From Saccharospirillum sp035704555 (GTDB taxonomy: Bacteria > Pseudomonadota > Gammaproteobacteria > Pseudomonadales > Natronospirillaceae): 64,000 bases of DNA. The notes under the pieces were generated by a model. The model saw only the letters and a program-made list of their open reading frames with translations. It was not told where the DNA came from and did no database searches. Both the position numbers and the translations under genes were made by a program. The DNA lies in contig DASSWT010000226.1 of NCBI GenBank assembly GCA_035704555.1, forward strand, positions 5,254 to 69,253, read 5' to 3'. Shown piece after piece: positions 44,434-53,346 of the stretch (positions within the stretch are counted from its first letter, which is position 1; every line of letters starts with the position of its first letter).

Positions 44434-45000
44434 TTAAAACGGGATATCGTCGTCAAAATCGTCGAAGTTATTGGCTGGTTGATGTCCTGTTTGCGGTGCC
44501 GGCTGGCTCGGTGCAGGCGCCGGAGAGGGTTTGCCGCCAAAGCCACCCTGAGGCTGACCACCAAACCCACCGGAGGACTGGGGTGCATTGCCCTGATAGC
44601 CGGTATTCTGGTTGCCCTGACCAGCGAAGCCGCCACTCTGACCCGCACCCGGGTTGTCGCTGCGACCACCGATAAACTGCATTTCGTTGGCCACAATCTC
44701 GGTGCTGTATTTCTCAACACCGTTCTGGTCCTGCCATTTGCGGGTTTGCAGGCGACCTTCAATATAAACCTGTGAGCCCTTGCGCAGATAGGTCGCCGCG
44801 TTCTCAGCCATGCGGCCAAAAATCACAATACGGTGCCATTCGGTGCTGTCGGACCGGTTGCCCTGCTCGTCGCGGGGCCCCAGTTCATTGGTAGCCACAT
44901 TCAGGTTGACCACCTGAGTGCCCGAGGCGGTAGCCCGCACGTCCGGGTCCTGCCCAAGGCGCCCCAGGATAATCACTTTGTTAACTGTTCCGCGTGCCAT
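44434..45000 (-). CDS. ssb: Single-stranded DNA-binding protein
   Basis: 188 residues. The OB fold runs over about 1-110 (MARGTVNKVIILGRLGQDPD, STEWHRIVIFGRMAE, YIEGRLQTRKWQDQNG). A glycine/glutamine/proline-rich linker and the DDDIPF partner-binding tip end the protein. It protects ssDNA in replication, repair and recombination. It lies downstream of the MFS gene and near divergent uvrA, a common layout. Confidence 0.98.
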   Translation of the reverse strand: MARGTVNKVIILGRLGQDPDVRATASGTQVVNLNVATNELGPRDEQGNRSDSTEWHRIVIFGRMAENAATYLRKGSQVYIEGRLQTRKWQDQNGVEKYSTEIVANEMQFIGGRSDNPGAGQSGGFAGQGNQNTGYQGNAPQSSGGFGGQPQGGFGGKPSPAPAPSQPAPQTGHQPANNFDDFDDDIPF

Positions 45001-45138
45001 AGAGTTGCGTCCTATTCTGTAAAAGTCATTTCAGGGAGGCCACCCGTGCACCTGCACCCCGGTGTTCCCTGCGTCAGTCGTTGTTATCTTTGAACCGCTC
45101 ATGCGATAAATCAAGGGGCTGTATACCAGCCCGCCTGG

Positions 45139-46371
45139 TTATGAGCGCAGCGACAGGTCCGGATCATCGCCGCTTGCCTGGCGGCTGGCCGAACCGGCCG
45201 ATGAACCAGCCACACTCCGATCAAGCGCCCATAGTAACACCATCCACACCAGCATCACTGCGATGCTGATCATAGCAATGCCCATCATTTCCCATTGCTG
45301 GTAGGCCCAACCGCCACAGAGCCCACCCAGGGCCGCACCCAGAAACTGACCGGTTGAAAACACGCCCATGGCGGTGCCCCGTGCATGTTCGGGGGCACGA
45401 CGGCTAATCAGCGACGGCAGGCTGGCTTCGACAAAGTTAAAGCCCACGAAGAACAACCAGACCAGGCCGATACTCAGCCAGGCCACTGAACTCAGCCCGA
45501 GACCTGCCATGGCCAGGGTGATAAAAGCCCCGGCAAGGATCAAAAACACCCGATGCGCCTTGCGACGCTCAGCCAGCGCAATCATCGGCACCATGCCTAA
45601 AAAGGACAACACCATCACCGGCGCATAAACCCAGCCGAGCTGGTCACCCAGCACGCCTTGCTGAACCAGCACGACCGGCAACCCGACAAACATCATCGTC
45701 ATGGTCAGGTGCAATACAAACACACCGATATTCAAGGGCACCAGTTGGCGGTCACGAACCACCCTTCCGAGCTGACTGCCCTGCCAGCGACGCTCTTCAT
45801 GTACTTTCGCTGCCGGTGGAGCCGGTAACCAGAACACGATCACCAGGCCAGCCAGCGCCATCAGCGAGGTCGCCCAGAACACCCCGGACAACCCAAACGC
45901 ACTGGCGATCACCGGGCCAACAATCACCGCCAGCACAAAGGAGCCACCAATAATGGCGCCAACGATGGCCATCGCCTTGGTACGCTCTTCCGGGCGAGTA
46001 TAATCGGCCAGCAACGCCAGAATAACACTGGCAATGGCGCCCGCACCCTGTAGAGCACGGCCAATCACCACACCTAGCACATGCTCGGAAAGGGCTGCGA
46101 TCACCGACCCGAGGATAAATATCAACAAACCGGCGGCGATAACGGGTTTACGGCCAAACCGATCAGACAGCATCCCCAGAGGAATCTGCAGCACCGCCTG
46201 GGTAATGCCATAGATCCCCAACGCAATACCCAACAGCACGGTGGTGGCACCGGTCAGAGACTGGCCATACAAGGTCAGAATCGGCAGTACCATGAAAAGA
46301 CCGAGCATGCGCGAGGCATACAACAGTGCCAAGCCTGTCAGCGCCTTTTTTTCCAAACTATTAAAAGCCAT
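45139..46371 (-). CDS. MFS transporter beside ssb and uvrA
   Basis: 410 residues with about 12 helices. GMLSDRFGRKPVI is the MFS A motif after helix 2, and GALQGAGAIAS-like ALQGAGAIASVILALLADY lies in helix 4. The position between uvrA and ssb is shared with pseudomonads, where the gene is annotated only as an MFS transporter. The substrate is unknown. Palindrome E lies in sense orientation about 190 bases upstream. Confidence 0.88.
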   Translation of the reverse strand: MAFNSLEKKALTGLALLYASRMLGLFMVLPILTLYGQSLTGATTVLLGIALGIYGITQAVLQIPLGMLSDRFGRKPVIAAGLLIFILGSVIAALSEHVLGVVIGRALQGAGAIASVILALLADYTRPEERTKAMAIVGAIIGGSFVLAVIVGPVIASAFGLSGVFWATSLMALAGLVIVFWLPAPPAAKVHEERRWQGSQLGRVVRDRQLVPLNIGVFVLHLTMTMMFVGLPVVLVQQGVLGDQLGWVYAPVMVLSFLGMVPMIALAERRKAHRVFLILAGAFITLAMAGLGLSSVAWLSIGLVWLFFVGFNFVEASLPSLISRRAPEHARGTAMGVFSTGQFLGAALGGLCGGWAYQQWEMMGIAMISIAVMLVWMVLLWALDRSVAGSSAGSASRQASGDDPDLSLRS

Positions 46372-46557
46372 ATATCGGCAGTGTCCGTAATGTCCCAGGT
46401 TCAGAGCCCAGGCTGATCAATTGAGTCTGTTAACTAGAGTCGATACAAAGTCGCGCATGGTACCAGAAATGATTCCGGTTAGGCTTGCCACAGGCGGGTA
46501 TTTTCCACGTCGGTTGCACTGTATTCGCGGGTTACTTAGTCGACACAGCCTGAATCC

Positions 46558-46671
46558 GTGCCCGACATCGGGTACGCCCCTGACGGGACGCTGCAAGTAC
46601 ATCCATGTAAGCTCGGCGGTCCCCATCCATGGGGACCGACGCCCGCCAGGGGCGCACCCGATGCCAGGCAC
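46558..46671 (-). repeat. Palindromic element copy E (divergent core)
   Basis: The arms 46566-46587 and 46642-46663 (22 bp) have two mismatches, both G-U on the minus strand; a GTGCC/GGCAC pair extends the stem outward. The minus-strand core has GGTCCCCATGGATGGGGACC and TTACATGGATGTA. The stem sequences differ from other copies but both keep the ATGGAT apex. A degenerate outer repeat may remain at 46714-46731. The 186 bases between this element and the MFS start show no other feature. Confidence 0.85.
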
Positions 46672-46729
46672 TAGCCTGAGTCGGCAACCTTAGCTATAAA
46701 GCGATTCAGGATATTCTGAAACTTGGGTT

Positions 46730-46745
46730 CTGTACGTTTATACAG
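46730..46745. promoter_or_regulatory. LexA (SOS) box, CTGTACGTTTATACAG
   Basis: CTG-N10-CAG with an AT-rich centre and near-symmetrical TGTA/TACA matches the gammaproteobacterial LexA consensus. Candidate -35/-10 pairs overlap it (for example TTGGGT with TAAACT, 17 bases apart). It lies between palindromes E and F, 268 bases upstream of uvrA. It probably controls uvrA and perhaps the divergent MFS gene. Confidence 0.75.
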
Positions 46746-46766
46746 TAAACTGGGCCGCTTGCTTAG

Positions 46767-46950
46767 CTCAAGTTTCGGAGTTCGCCACCAACTGAGTGTC
46801 AGGTGCCGGGTATGCCTATCTGGGGAAGCCTGAGGCATGAATGCCGAAGTCTAGGCCCCATGGATGGGTTAACGCCGGCCCCAGATAGGCATACCCGGTG
46901 CCGGACACGGATTCCTGGCACCAAGTCAAACCCGAACTCCGAAACTTGAG
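46767..46950 (+). repeat. Palindromic element copy F (complete)
   Basis: The outer repeats are perfect, 46767-46784 and 46933-46950 (18 bp). The inner arms 46806-46825 and 46879-46898 are perfect over 20 bp (CCGGGTATGCCTATCTGGGG); the next two positions outward are G-U on the plus strand, and GTGTC/GACAC extends further. The plus-strand core has GGCATGAATGCC, TCTAGGC, CCCATGGATGGG, TTAACGCCGGC. It lies in sense orientation 63 bases before the uvrA start, downstream of the LexA box. Confidence 0.93.
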
Positions 46951-47013
46951 TTGCTTAACTGCCCAGCCTGGCAGTCGCAACCATCATCGTAACAGCCGGA
47001 AAAAGAGGAAGGC

Positions 47014-49863
47014 ATGGACAAGATTTCCGTCCAGGGGGCTCGCACCCATAACCTGAAGAACATCGATGTGGACATCCCACGCGATAAACTCGTCGTTATT
47101 ACCGGCCTGTCCGGGTCGGGCAAATCGTCCCTGGCTTTCGATACTCTCTATGCCGAAGGCCAGCGTCGCTACGTCGAATCATTATCGACCTATGCCCGCC
47201 AGTTCCTGTCGATGATGGAAAAGCCCGATGTCGATCACATCGAAGGGCTGTCGCCGGCCATTTCCATCGAGCAGAAGACCACCAGCCATAACCCGCGCTC
47301 AACCGTGGGCACCACCACCGAAATTTACGACTATCTGCGCCTGCTGTATGCGCGGGTGGGCGAACCACGCTGCCCCGAGCACGATGAACCGCTGGAAGCC
47401 CAGACCATCAGCCAGATGGTCGACCAGGTGCTGGCGCTGCCCGAGGGCAGCAAGCTGATGATGCTGGCGCCAATCATTGATGACCGCAAGGGTGAGCACC
47501 TGCATGTATTCAACGAACTGCGCTCTCAGGGGTTCGTGCGGGTGCGGGTCGATGGCACGGTTATGGACCTCGATGAAGTGCCCGAGCTCGATAAGAAACG
47601 CAAGCACAGCATCGAAGCCGTGGTTGACCGCTTCAAGGTACGGGACGATCTGAAATTGCGCCTGGCGGAATCCTTCGAGACCTGCCTGACGCTCTCTGGC
47701 GGCATCGTAAAAATGGTCTACATGGACGGCGACGGGCCTGACATGCTGTTTTCCAACCGCTTTGCCTGCCCGGTCTGCGGCTATTCCATTGCCGAACTCG
47801 AACCGCGTATGTTCTCGTTCAACAACCCGGCCGGTGCCTGCGAGCAGTGCGACGGCCTGGGCATGAAACAGTATTTCGACGGCAGCAAGGTGGTGCGCGA
47901 CACGGCCCTGTCGCTGGCCGAAGGGGCGATACCCGGCTGGGACCGGCGCTCGGTCTATTATTTCAGTCAGTTGCAATCCCTTGGCGAGCATTACGGCGTC
48001 GACATCGACCAGCCGTTCAAAGACCTGCCCAAGCGTTTTCAACGCTATGTACTGGACGGTACCGGCAAAACAGAAATCGATTTCTCCTATGTGAACAGCC
48101 GAGGCGCCACCTACTCGCGCAGCCATGCCTTTGAAGGCGTGATGCCCAATATGGAGCGCCGCTACCGGGAAACCGACAGCCAGATGGTGCGCGAAGAATT
48201 GTCGAAGTTCCTTACCGAACAGGACTGTCCGGGCTGTCACGGCAGCCGTTTGAAACAAAGCGCACGCCATGTATTTGTCAAAGGCATCAACTTGCCCGAA
48301 GTTACTCACATGGCCATTGGCGACTCCCTGACCTACTTCCAGGAACTGACGCTGACCGGCTCACGCGCCCAGATCGCCGACAAGATCCTGCGTGAAATTG
48401 TTCAGCGCATGACCTTTCTGGTCAACGTCGGGCTCGACTACCTGACGCTCGACCGCAGCGCCGACACCCTCTCCGGCGGTGAAACCCAGCGCATTCGCCT
48501 CGCCAGCCAGATCGGCGCCGGCCTGGTTGGCGTGATGTACATTCTGGACGAACCCTCCATCGGTCTGCACCAGCGCGACAACGACCGCCTGCTGGAAACC
48601 CTGACCAACCTGCGCGATATGGGCAACACCGTTTTGGTAGTCGAGCACGATGAAGACGCCATTCGCGCAGCCGACTTTGTGCTCGACATCGGCCCCGGTG
48701 CCGGTATTCATGGCGGGCACATCGTCGCCTCGGGCACCCCGGCCGACATCATGGCCCACCCCGAGTCGCTGACCGGTCAGTACCTGAGTGGCAAACAGCG
48801 CATTGAGGTACCGAAAAAACTAACGCCGATGGACCCGAAGAAACTCATTACCATCACCGGTGCGCGCGGAAACAACCTCAACGATGTGACCCTGAACCTG
48901 CCAGTCGGTCTCTTTACCTGCGTCACCGGGGTATCCGGTTCCGGTAAATCAACACTGATCAACCAAACACTGCACCCACTGGCGGCTACTGTTCTGAACA
49001 AAGCCACCACCCTGACCCCGGCGGCGCATGAGAGCATCAGTGGCCTGGAGCATTTCGACAAGGCGGTCGACATCGACCAGAGCCCGATCGGCCGTACCCC
49101 GCGCTCGAACCCGGCGACCTATACCGGCATATTCACCGCCATCCGCGAACTGTTCGCGGGCACCCAGGAAGCGCGGTCACGCGGTTACCAGCCGGGGCGG
49201 TTCAGCTTTAACGTCAAGGGCGGTCGTTGCGAGGCTTGCCAGGGCGATGGCCTGATCAAGGTGGAAATGCACTTCCTGGCCGATATCTACGTCCCCTGCG
49301 ATGTATGCACTGGCAAACGTTACAACCGTGAGACGCTCGACATCCGATACAAAGGCAAGAACATTCACGAAGTGCTGGAAATGACCATCGAAGAGGGCCG
49401 AGCCTTCTTCGACGCCATTCCGGCGCTGTCACGCAAGCTGCAAACCCTGATTGATGTCGGCCTGACCTACGTCAAACTGGGGCAAAGCGCGACCACCCTG
49501 TCGGGCGGTGAAGCCCAGCGCGTCAAGCTGGCGCGGGAACTGTCGAAGCGCGACACCGGTAATACGCTGTACATTCTGGATGAGCCCACCACCGGCCTGC
49601 ATTTTCACGACATCAAGCAATTGCTGGCGGTCCTGCACCGGCTGCGTGACCACGGCAACACCGTCGTGGTGATCGAACACAACCTGGATGTCATCAAAAC
49701 GGCTGACTGGATCATAGATTTGGGACCGGAAGGCGGTAGTCGTGGCGGTTACATCATCGCCGAGGGCACGCCCAAAGACGTAGCCAATAACAAGGCCTCG
49801 GCGACCGGTAAGTACCTGAAGCCGCTGCTGAAAGCCGGCGCAAAAGCCCTGGAAACGGCCTAA
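47014..49863 (+). CDS. uvrA: Excinuclease ABC subunit A
   Basis: 949 residues, full length. The first ATPase has ITGLSGSGKSSLAFDT and LSGGETQRIRLA; the second has VTGVSGSGKSTLI and LSGGEAQRVKLA. Zinc fingers are CPVCGYSI...CEQC and CEACQGDG...CDVC. It finds DNA damage with UvrB. AAAGAGGAAGG lies just upstream of the ATG. The likely promoter and LexA box are about 270 bases upstream, beyond palindrome F, so the mRNA would carry that structure. Confidence 0.98.
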   Translation: MDKISVQGARTHNLKNIDVDIPRDKLVVITGLSGSGKSSLAFDTLYAEGQRRYVESLSTYARQFLSMMEKPDVDHIEGLSPAISIEQKTTSHNPRSTVGTTTEIYDYLRLLYARVGEPRCPEHDEPLEAQTISQMVDQVLALPEGSKLMMLAPIIDDRKGEHLHVFNELRSQGFVRVRVDGTVMDLDEVPELDKKRKHSIEAVVDRFKVRDDLKLRLAESFETCLTLSGGIVKMVYMDGDGPDMLFSNRFACPVCGYSIAELEPRMFSFNNPAGACEQCDGLGMKQYFDGSKVVRDTALSLAEGAIPGWDRRSVYYFSQLQSLGEHYGVDIDQPFKDLPKRFQRYVLDGTGKTEIDFSYVNSRGATYSRSHAFEGVMPNMERRYRETDSQMVREELSKFLTEQDCPGCHGSRLKQSARHVFVKGINLPEVTHMAIGDSLTYFQELTLTGSRAQIADKILREIVQRMTFLVNVGLDYLTLDRSADTLSGGETQRIRLASQIGAGLVGVMYILDEPSIGLHQRDNDRLLETLTNLRDMGNTVLVVEHDEDAIRAADFVLDIGPGAGIHGGHIVASGTPADIMAHPESLTGQYLSGKQRIEVPKKLTPMDPKKLITITGARGNNLNDVTLNLPVGLFTCVTGVSGSGKSTLINQTLHPLAATVLNKATTLTPAAHESISGLEHFDKAVDIDQSPIGRTPRSNPATYTGIFTAIRELFAGTQEARSRGYQPGRFSFNVKGGRCEACQGDGLIKVEMHFLADIYVPCDVCTGKRYNRETLDIRYKGKNIHEVLEMTIEEGRAFFDAIPALSRKLQTLIDVGLTYVKLGQSATTLSGGEAQRVKLARELSKRDTGNTLYILDEPTTGLHFHDIKQLLAVLHRLRDHGNTVVVIEHNLDVIKTADWIIDLGPEGGSRGGYIIAEGTPKDVANNKASATGKYLKPLLKAGAKALETA

Positions 49864-49866
49864 CAC

Positions 49867-49890
49867 AAGAACCCCGTTAGCGGGGTTCTT
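49867..49890. terminator. Bidirectional terminator between uvrA and mazG
   Basis: AAGAACCCCG and CGGGGTTCTT pair around TTAG and are followed by TT on the plus strand and flanked by AA-rich sequence for the other direction. The mazG stop codon lies in the loop. Confidence 0.85.
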
Positions 49891-50698
49891 TTGCCTTGGC
49901 CTGGTTCCAGAACGCATCCAGGCTGTCGAGATTGTGTGCGGACCAGTCACCACCGCCAGCCTGAACCTGCTGTTCGACCTGACTGAACCGGGATTCAAAC
50001 TTACGCGCAGCTTTGCGCAGCGCCTGTTCCGGATCAACCTCCAAGTGACGCGACAAGTTGGCGATCACAAACAACAGATCGCCAAGCTCTTCTTCAGTAT
50101 GGGCGGCATCGCCCGAAGCTGCGGCCGCACGCAATTCAGCCAGCTCTTCATCAACCTTATCGAAAACACCACTGGCATCCGGCCAGTCAAACCCAACCCG
50201 GGCAGCCCGCTTCTGCAACTTGCGGGCGCGCAGCAAACCAGGCAATGAACGCGGTACATCGTCCAGCAGTGACACAGCACGGCCACTGTTCTGCTTCTCA
50301 ACGTCTTTCAACTGATCCCACTGACCGTTCACCGTACCGGCATCGGTTTGCTGATTCGGGTCTATTTGGCTTTCAAGCGTACCGGCCGGAAACACATGAG
50401 GGTGGCGGCTGATCAGCTTGGCGACCAGATCGTGAACCACATCATCGAGGTCAAAGCGCTGTTCTTCAGCCGCTATCTGGGCATAAAACACCACCTGAAA
50501 CACCAGGTCACCCAGCTCCTCCCGAAGGTGTGCGTAGTCGCCCCGCTCAATGGTGTCGATCACCTCATACACCTCTTCCAGGGTATGAGGAACAATCGAC
50601 TCGTAAGTCTGCTCCAGATCCCACGGGCACCCGGTACCCGGCGTGCGCAACCGCTGCATCAGCGTTTTAAGATCGTGATAATCGTATCGTTGAGTCAA
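49877..50698 (-). CDS. mazG: Nucleoside triphosphate pyrophosphohydrolase MazG
   Basis: 273 residues with two MazG domains. The N-terminal domain has CPWDLEQTYESIVPHTLEEV and EELGDLVFQVVFYAQIA; the C-terminal domain has FDWPDASGVFDKVDEEL and EEELGDLLFVIANLSRHLEV, with ExxE metal-binding motifs in both. It hydrolyses NTPs and can lower ppGpp stress signals in E. coli. It follows relA, with palindrome G in the gap ending 19 bases before its start codon. Confidence 0.95.
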   Translation of the reverse strand: MTQRYDYHDLKTLMQRLRTPGTGCPWDLEQTYESIVPHTLEEVYEVIDTIERGDYAHLREELGDLVFQVVFYAQIAAEEQRFDLDDVVHDLVAKLISRHPHVFPAGTLESQIDPNQQTDAGTVNGQWDQLKDVEKQNSGRAVSLLDDVPRSLPGLLRARKLQKRAARVGFDWPDASGVFDKVDEELAELRAAAASGDAAHTEEELGDLLFVIANLSRHLEVDPEQALRKAARKFESRFSQVEQQVQAGGGDWSAHNLDSLDAFWNQAKAKEPR

Positions 50699-50716
50699 AT
50701 TAGTCTGCCTGTTCCT

Positions 50717-50908
50717 AGCTCAAGTTTCGGAGTTCGCGGTTGACTATGTTGCCAGTCGCCCGCACCGGCCACCAGGTAGGACTATCGAGGGTCGGCGTAA
50801 ACCCATCCATGGGGCCTGGACCGCAGCATCCCTGCTGCGGACCACCCTCGATAGTCCTACCTGGCATCCGGTGCTAACTCTGTGCAAGCGAACTCCGAAA
50901 CTTGAGCT
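50717..50908 (-). repeat. Palindromic element copy G (complete), between relA and mazG
   Basis: The outer arms 50717-50736 and 50889-50908 are a perfect 20-bp inverted repeat. The inner arms 50762-50791 and 50845-50874 pair with three mismatches, two of them G-U on the minus strand. The arm sequence (CCAGGTAGGACTATCGAGGG) differs from all other copies yet pairs perfectly over that stretch. The minus-strand core has CCGCAGCAGGGATGCTGCGG, TCCAGGC, CCCATGGATGGG, TTTACGCCGAC. It fills nearly the whole relA-mazG gap in sense orientation. Confidence 0.93.
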
Positions 50909-50926
50909 GTAAGCTCCTAAGTGCCA

Positions 50927-53173
50927 TTAATGCTTCACGCGCGGCATTACTCGCCGCACATCGGCTACGTTGGCGATTTTGGACAACTGGGCCATGACTT
51001 TACCTAAGGAATCGATGTCCTCTATCTCCACCGTCAGCCGCATGTCTGCCTGGCTTTCATCCTTGTTCGACAGGGTGTTAACCGAGGTCACGTTAATATT
51101 GCTGTTGGCCATGATCATCATGATGTCGCGCAGCAGGCCGGTGCGGTCATAAGCCAGAATATTCAGTTCGACCGGATAGGTGCGGCGGGTCTCACCGCCC
51201 CAGCTAACTTCAATGATCCGCTCCGGCTCACGGTCTTTCATTTGCAGCAGATTCACGCAGTCCTGCCGGTGGATCGAAACGCCCCGACCCAGGGTGATAT
51301 AACCCACCACCGGATCGCCCGGTACCGGCTTACAGCAGTTGGCAATCTGCGTCATCATGTTGCCGACGCCGTGAATCATCAGATCGCCACTGGGTTTGAG
51401 CTCACTGGCCGTCGACAGCTGAATTTCATCCGGCCGTGCCGGGTTAACCATGGCTTCCGCCGAATGCACCACCTGCATCAGACGCAAGTCGCCAGCCCCA
51501 ATGGCCGCGTACATGTCGTCAGCCATTTGAAAGTTTACCCGCTTGGCCAGTTCATCCATATCCAGCTTGGGCAGATTGAAGCGTTGCAACTCACGCATCA
51601 GCATGGCTTTGCCATCACGCAGGTTCTCGGTCCGGTCCAGTGACTTGAACCAGTGACGAATTTTGGCGCGGGCCCGGGAACTGTGTACATAACCCAGGTC
51701 CGGGTTCAGCCAGTCGCGGCTGGGCGCCGGATCCCGGCCGGTCAGCACCGACACCTGATCGCCGATTTTAAGGCGATGGGTCAACGGAACAATACGCCCG
51801 TTCACCTTGGCACCCCGACAACGGTTACCGACATCGGTGTGGATCTTATAGGCGAAATCGATCGGTGTGGCGCCCTTGACCAGATCAATGACGTGACCTT
51901 CAGGCGTCAGCACGTAGATGCGGTCGGTCGCGACATCCGCGCCCCACTCTTCCACCATTTCATGGATGTCACCGAGTTCATCGTGCCATTCAAGCACCTG
52001 GCGCAGCCAATTGACCTTCTCTTCATAACCGCGTGAGTGCGCCTTGCCTTTGGCATCGGTGCCTTTGTAGACCCAGTGCGCACAGATCCCCAGTTCGGCA
52101 TCGTCGTGCATCTCATGGGTGCGGATCTGCACTTCCACCACCTTGCCTTCCGGCCCGATAACGGCAGTGTGCAATGAGCGATAACCGTTGGATTTGGGCG
52201 AGGCGATGTAATCGTCAAATTCGCGGGGAATGTGGCGCCACAGAGAGTGAACAATACCGAGCACGGTGTAGCAATCGCGCACATCCGGCACCAGCACGCG
52301 AAATGCCCGAATGTCGTATACCTGGCTGAAGCTGATGTTCTTGCGCTTCATTTTGCGCCAGATCGAATAGATGTGCTTCGCCCGCCCCTGAATCTCGGCC
52401 TTAATGGCGGCCTTGCTGACTTCTTCCTGGAGAATGTTTTGCACGTTTTCGATGTAGCGCTGACGGTCCAGGCGCTTTTCATCGAGCAGCTTGGCGATCT
52501 TCTTGTAATCGAGGGGTTCGATGTAGCGAAAAGAGAGGTCTTCGAGCTCCCACTTCAGGTGGCCCACACCCAGGCGATGGGCCAGTGGCGCGTAAATATC
52601 GAACACCTCCCGCGCCACCTTGTAGCGACGCTGCGCCGGCGCGTTCTTGACCGCCCGAATCGCGCAAGTCCGTTCCGCCAGCTTGATCAGCGCAACGCGA
52701 ACGTCATCGATCATCGCCACCAGCATCTTGCGCACCGCTTCACCCTGGGTTTCGTGCTGGCCCAGCACCGCCCGGCGCGTCGACTTGTGTTTGGTATGGA
52801 TGGCGGCCATGCGCAGCACGCCTTCAATCAGCGTGGCTACCTGCGGGCCGAACTGGTCGCGAACGGTATCCAGCGGCAGCTCTTCCTCACGCACGGTACG
52901 GTAGAGAATGGCTGCGATGATGGCGTCCTGGTCGAGGTTCAGCTCCGACAGGATTTCAGCCATTTCCAGCCCGGTACGGTAAGCCGACTCACCCTCACCC
53001 CAGTGGTTCTTGGGTGTGTCAGTCTCTTCTTCGGCGACTCTGGCAATGCGACAGGCACGCAGCAGCTCTTCCCGGTCGAGCAAGGGGTTTTGCCGTTCCA
53101 CGCGGACCAGCCACGACTCGAGGTCCACCGTTCCATCACTGAATACGGGTTGATCTTCGCGTACCTTAACCAT
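50927..53173 (-). CDS. relA: GTP pyrophosphokinase RelA
   Basis: 748 residues. The N-terminal pseudo-hydrolase domain has IIAAILYRTV where active hydrolases have an HD motif, so it is a synthetase-only RelA. The synthetase domain has IYSIWRKMKRK and YDIRAFRVLV and SPKSNGYRSLHTAVIGPEG. TGS (VLTPEGHVIDLVKGATPIDF), zinc finger and ACT domains follow. It makes (p)ppGpp on stalled ribosomes. It lies between palindromes H and G, downstream of cysM. Confidence 0.97.
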   Translation of the reverse strand: MVKVREDQPVFSDGTVDLESWLVRVERQNPLLDREELLRACRIARVAEEETDTPKNHWGEGESAYRTGLEMAEILSELNLDQDAIIAAILYRTVREEELPLDTVRDQFGPQVATLIEGVLRMAAIHTKHKSTRRAVLGQHETQGEAVRKMLVAMIDDVRVALIKLAERTCAIRAVKNAPAQRRYKVAREVFDIYAPLAHRLGVGHLKWELEDLSFRYIEPLDYKKIAKLLDEKRLDRQRYIENVQNILQEEVSKAAIKAEIQGRAKHIYSIWRKMKRKNISFSQVYDIRAFRVLVPDVRDCYTVLGIVHSLWRHIPREFDDYIASPKSNGYRSLHTAVIGPEGKVVEVQIRTHEMHDDAELGICAHWVYKGTDAKGKAHSRGYEEKVNWLRQVLEWHDELGDIHEMVEEWGADVATDRIYVLTPEGHVIDLVKGATPIDFAYKIHTDVGNRCRGAKVNGRIVPLTHRLKIGDQVSVLTGRDPAPSRDWLNPDLGYVHSSRARAKIRHWFKSLDRTENLRDGKAMLMRELQRFNLPKLDMDELAKRVNFQMADDMYAAIGAGDLRLMQVVHSAEAMVNPARPDEIQLSTASELKPSGDLMIHGVGNMMTQIANCCKPVPGDPVVGYITLGRGVSIHRQDCVNLLQMKDREPERIIEVSWGGETRRTYPVELNILAYDRTGLLRDIMMIMANSNINVTSVNTLSNKDESQADMRLTVEIEDIDSLGKVMAQLSKIANVADVRRVMPRVKH

Positions 53174-53346
53174 CAGCTACTCTTGTGTTATTCAAATCAC
53201 GGCATAGCCTGACTATGCCCGGACATCCTGTCATTGGGTCACCCCGAAAACGGGCGCACCTTAGTCATTGAACCTCGCGGACGCAAGCGGCGTTCCGCAA
53301 TTGCCTTCTCGCCTTAGCCAGTTTCGGGCCAGGTTGTGCCTTAGGA

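Noticed and set aside
45001..45060. Possible LexA box upstream of ssb (CTG...CAG)
   Set aside because: The spacing is 12 rather than 10 bases and there is no symmetry beyond the ends.
46959..46974. Second CTG-N10-CAG close to uvrA (CTGCCCAGCCTGGCAG)
   Set aside because: It has the spacing of a LexA box but a GC-rich centre without the TGTA/TACA half-sites. The AT-rich site at 46730 is far better.
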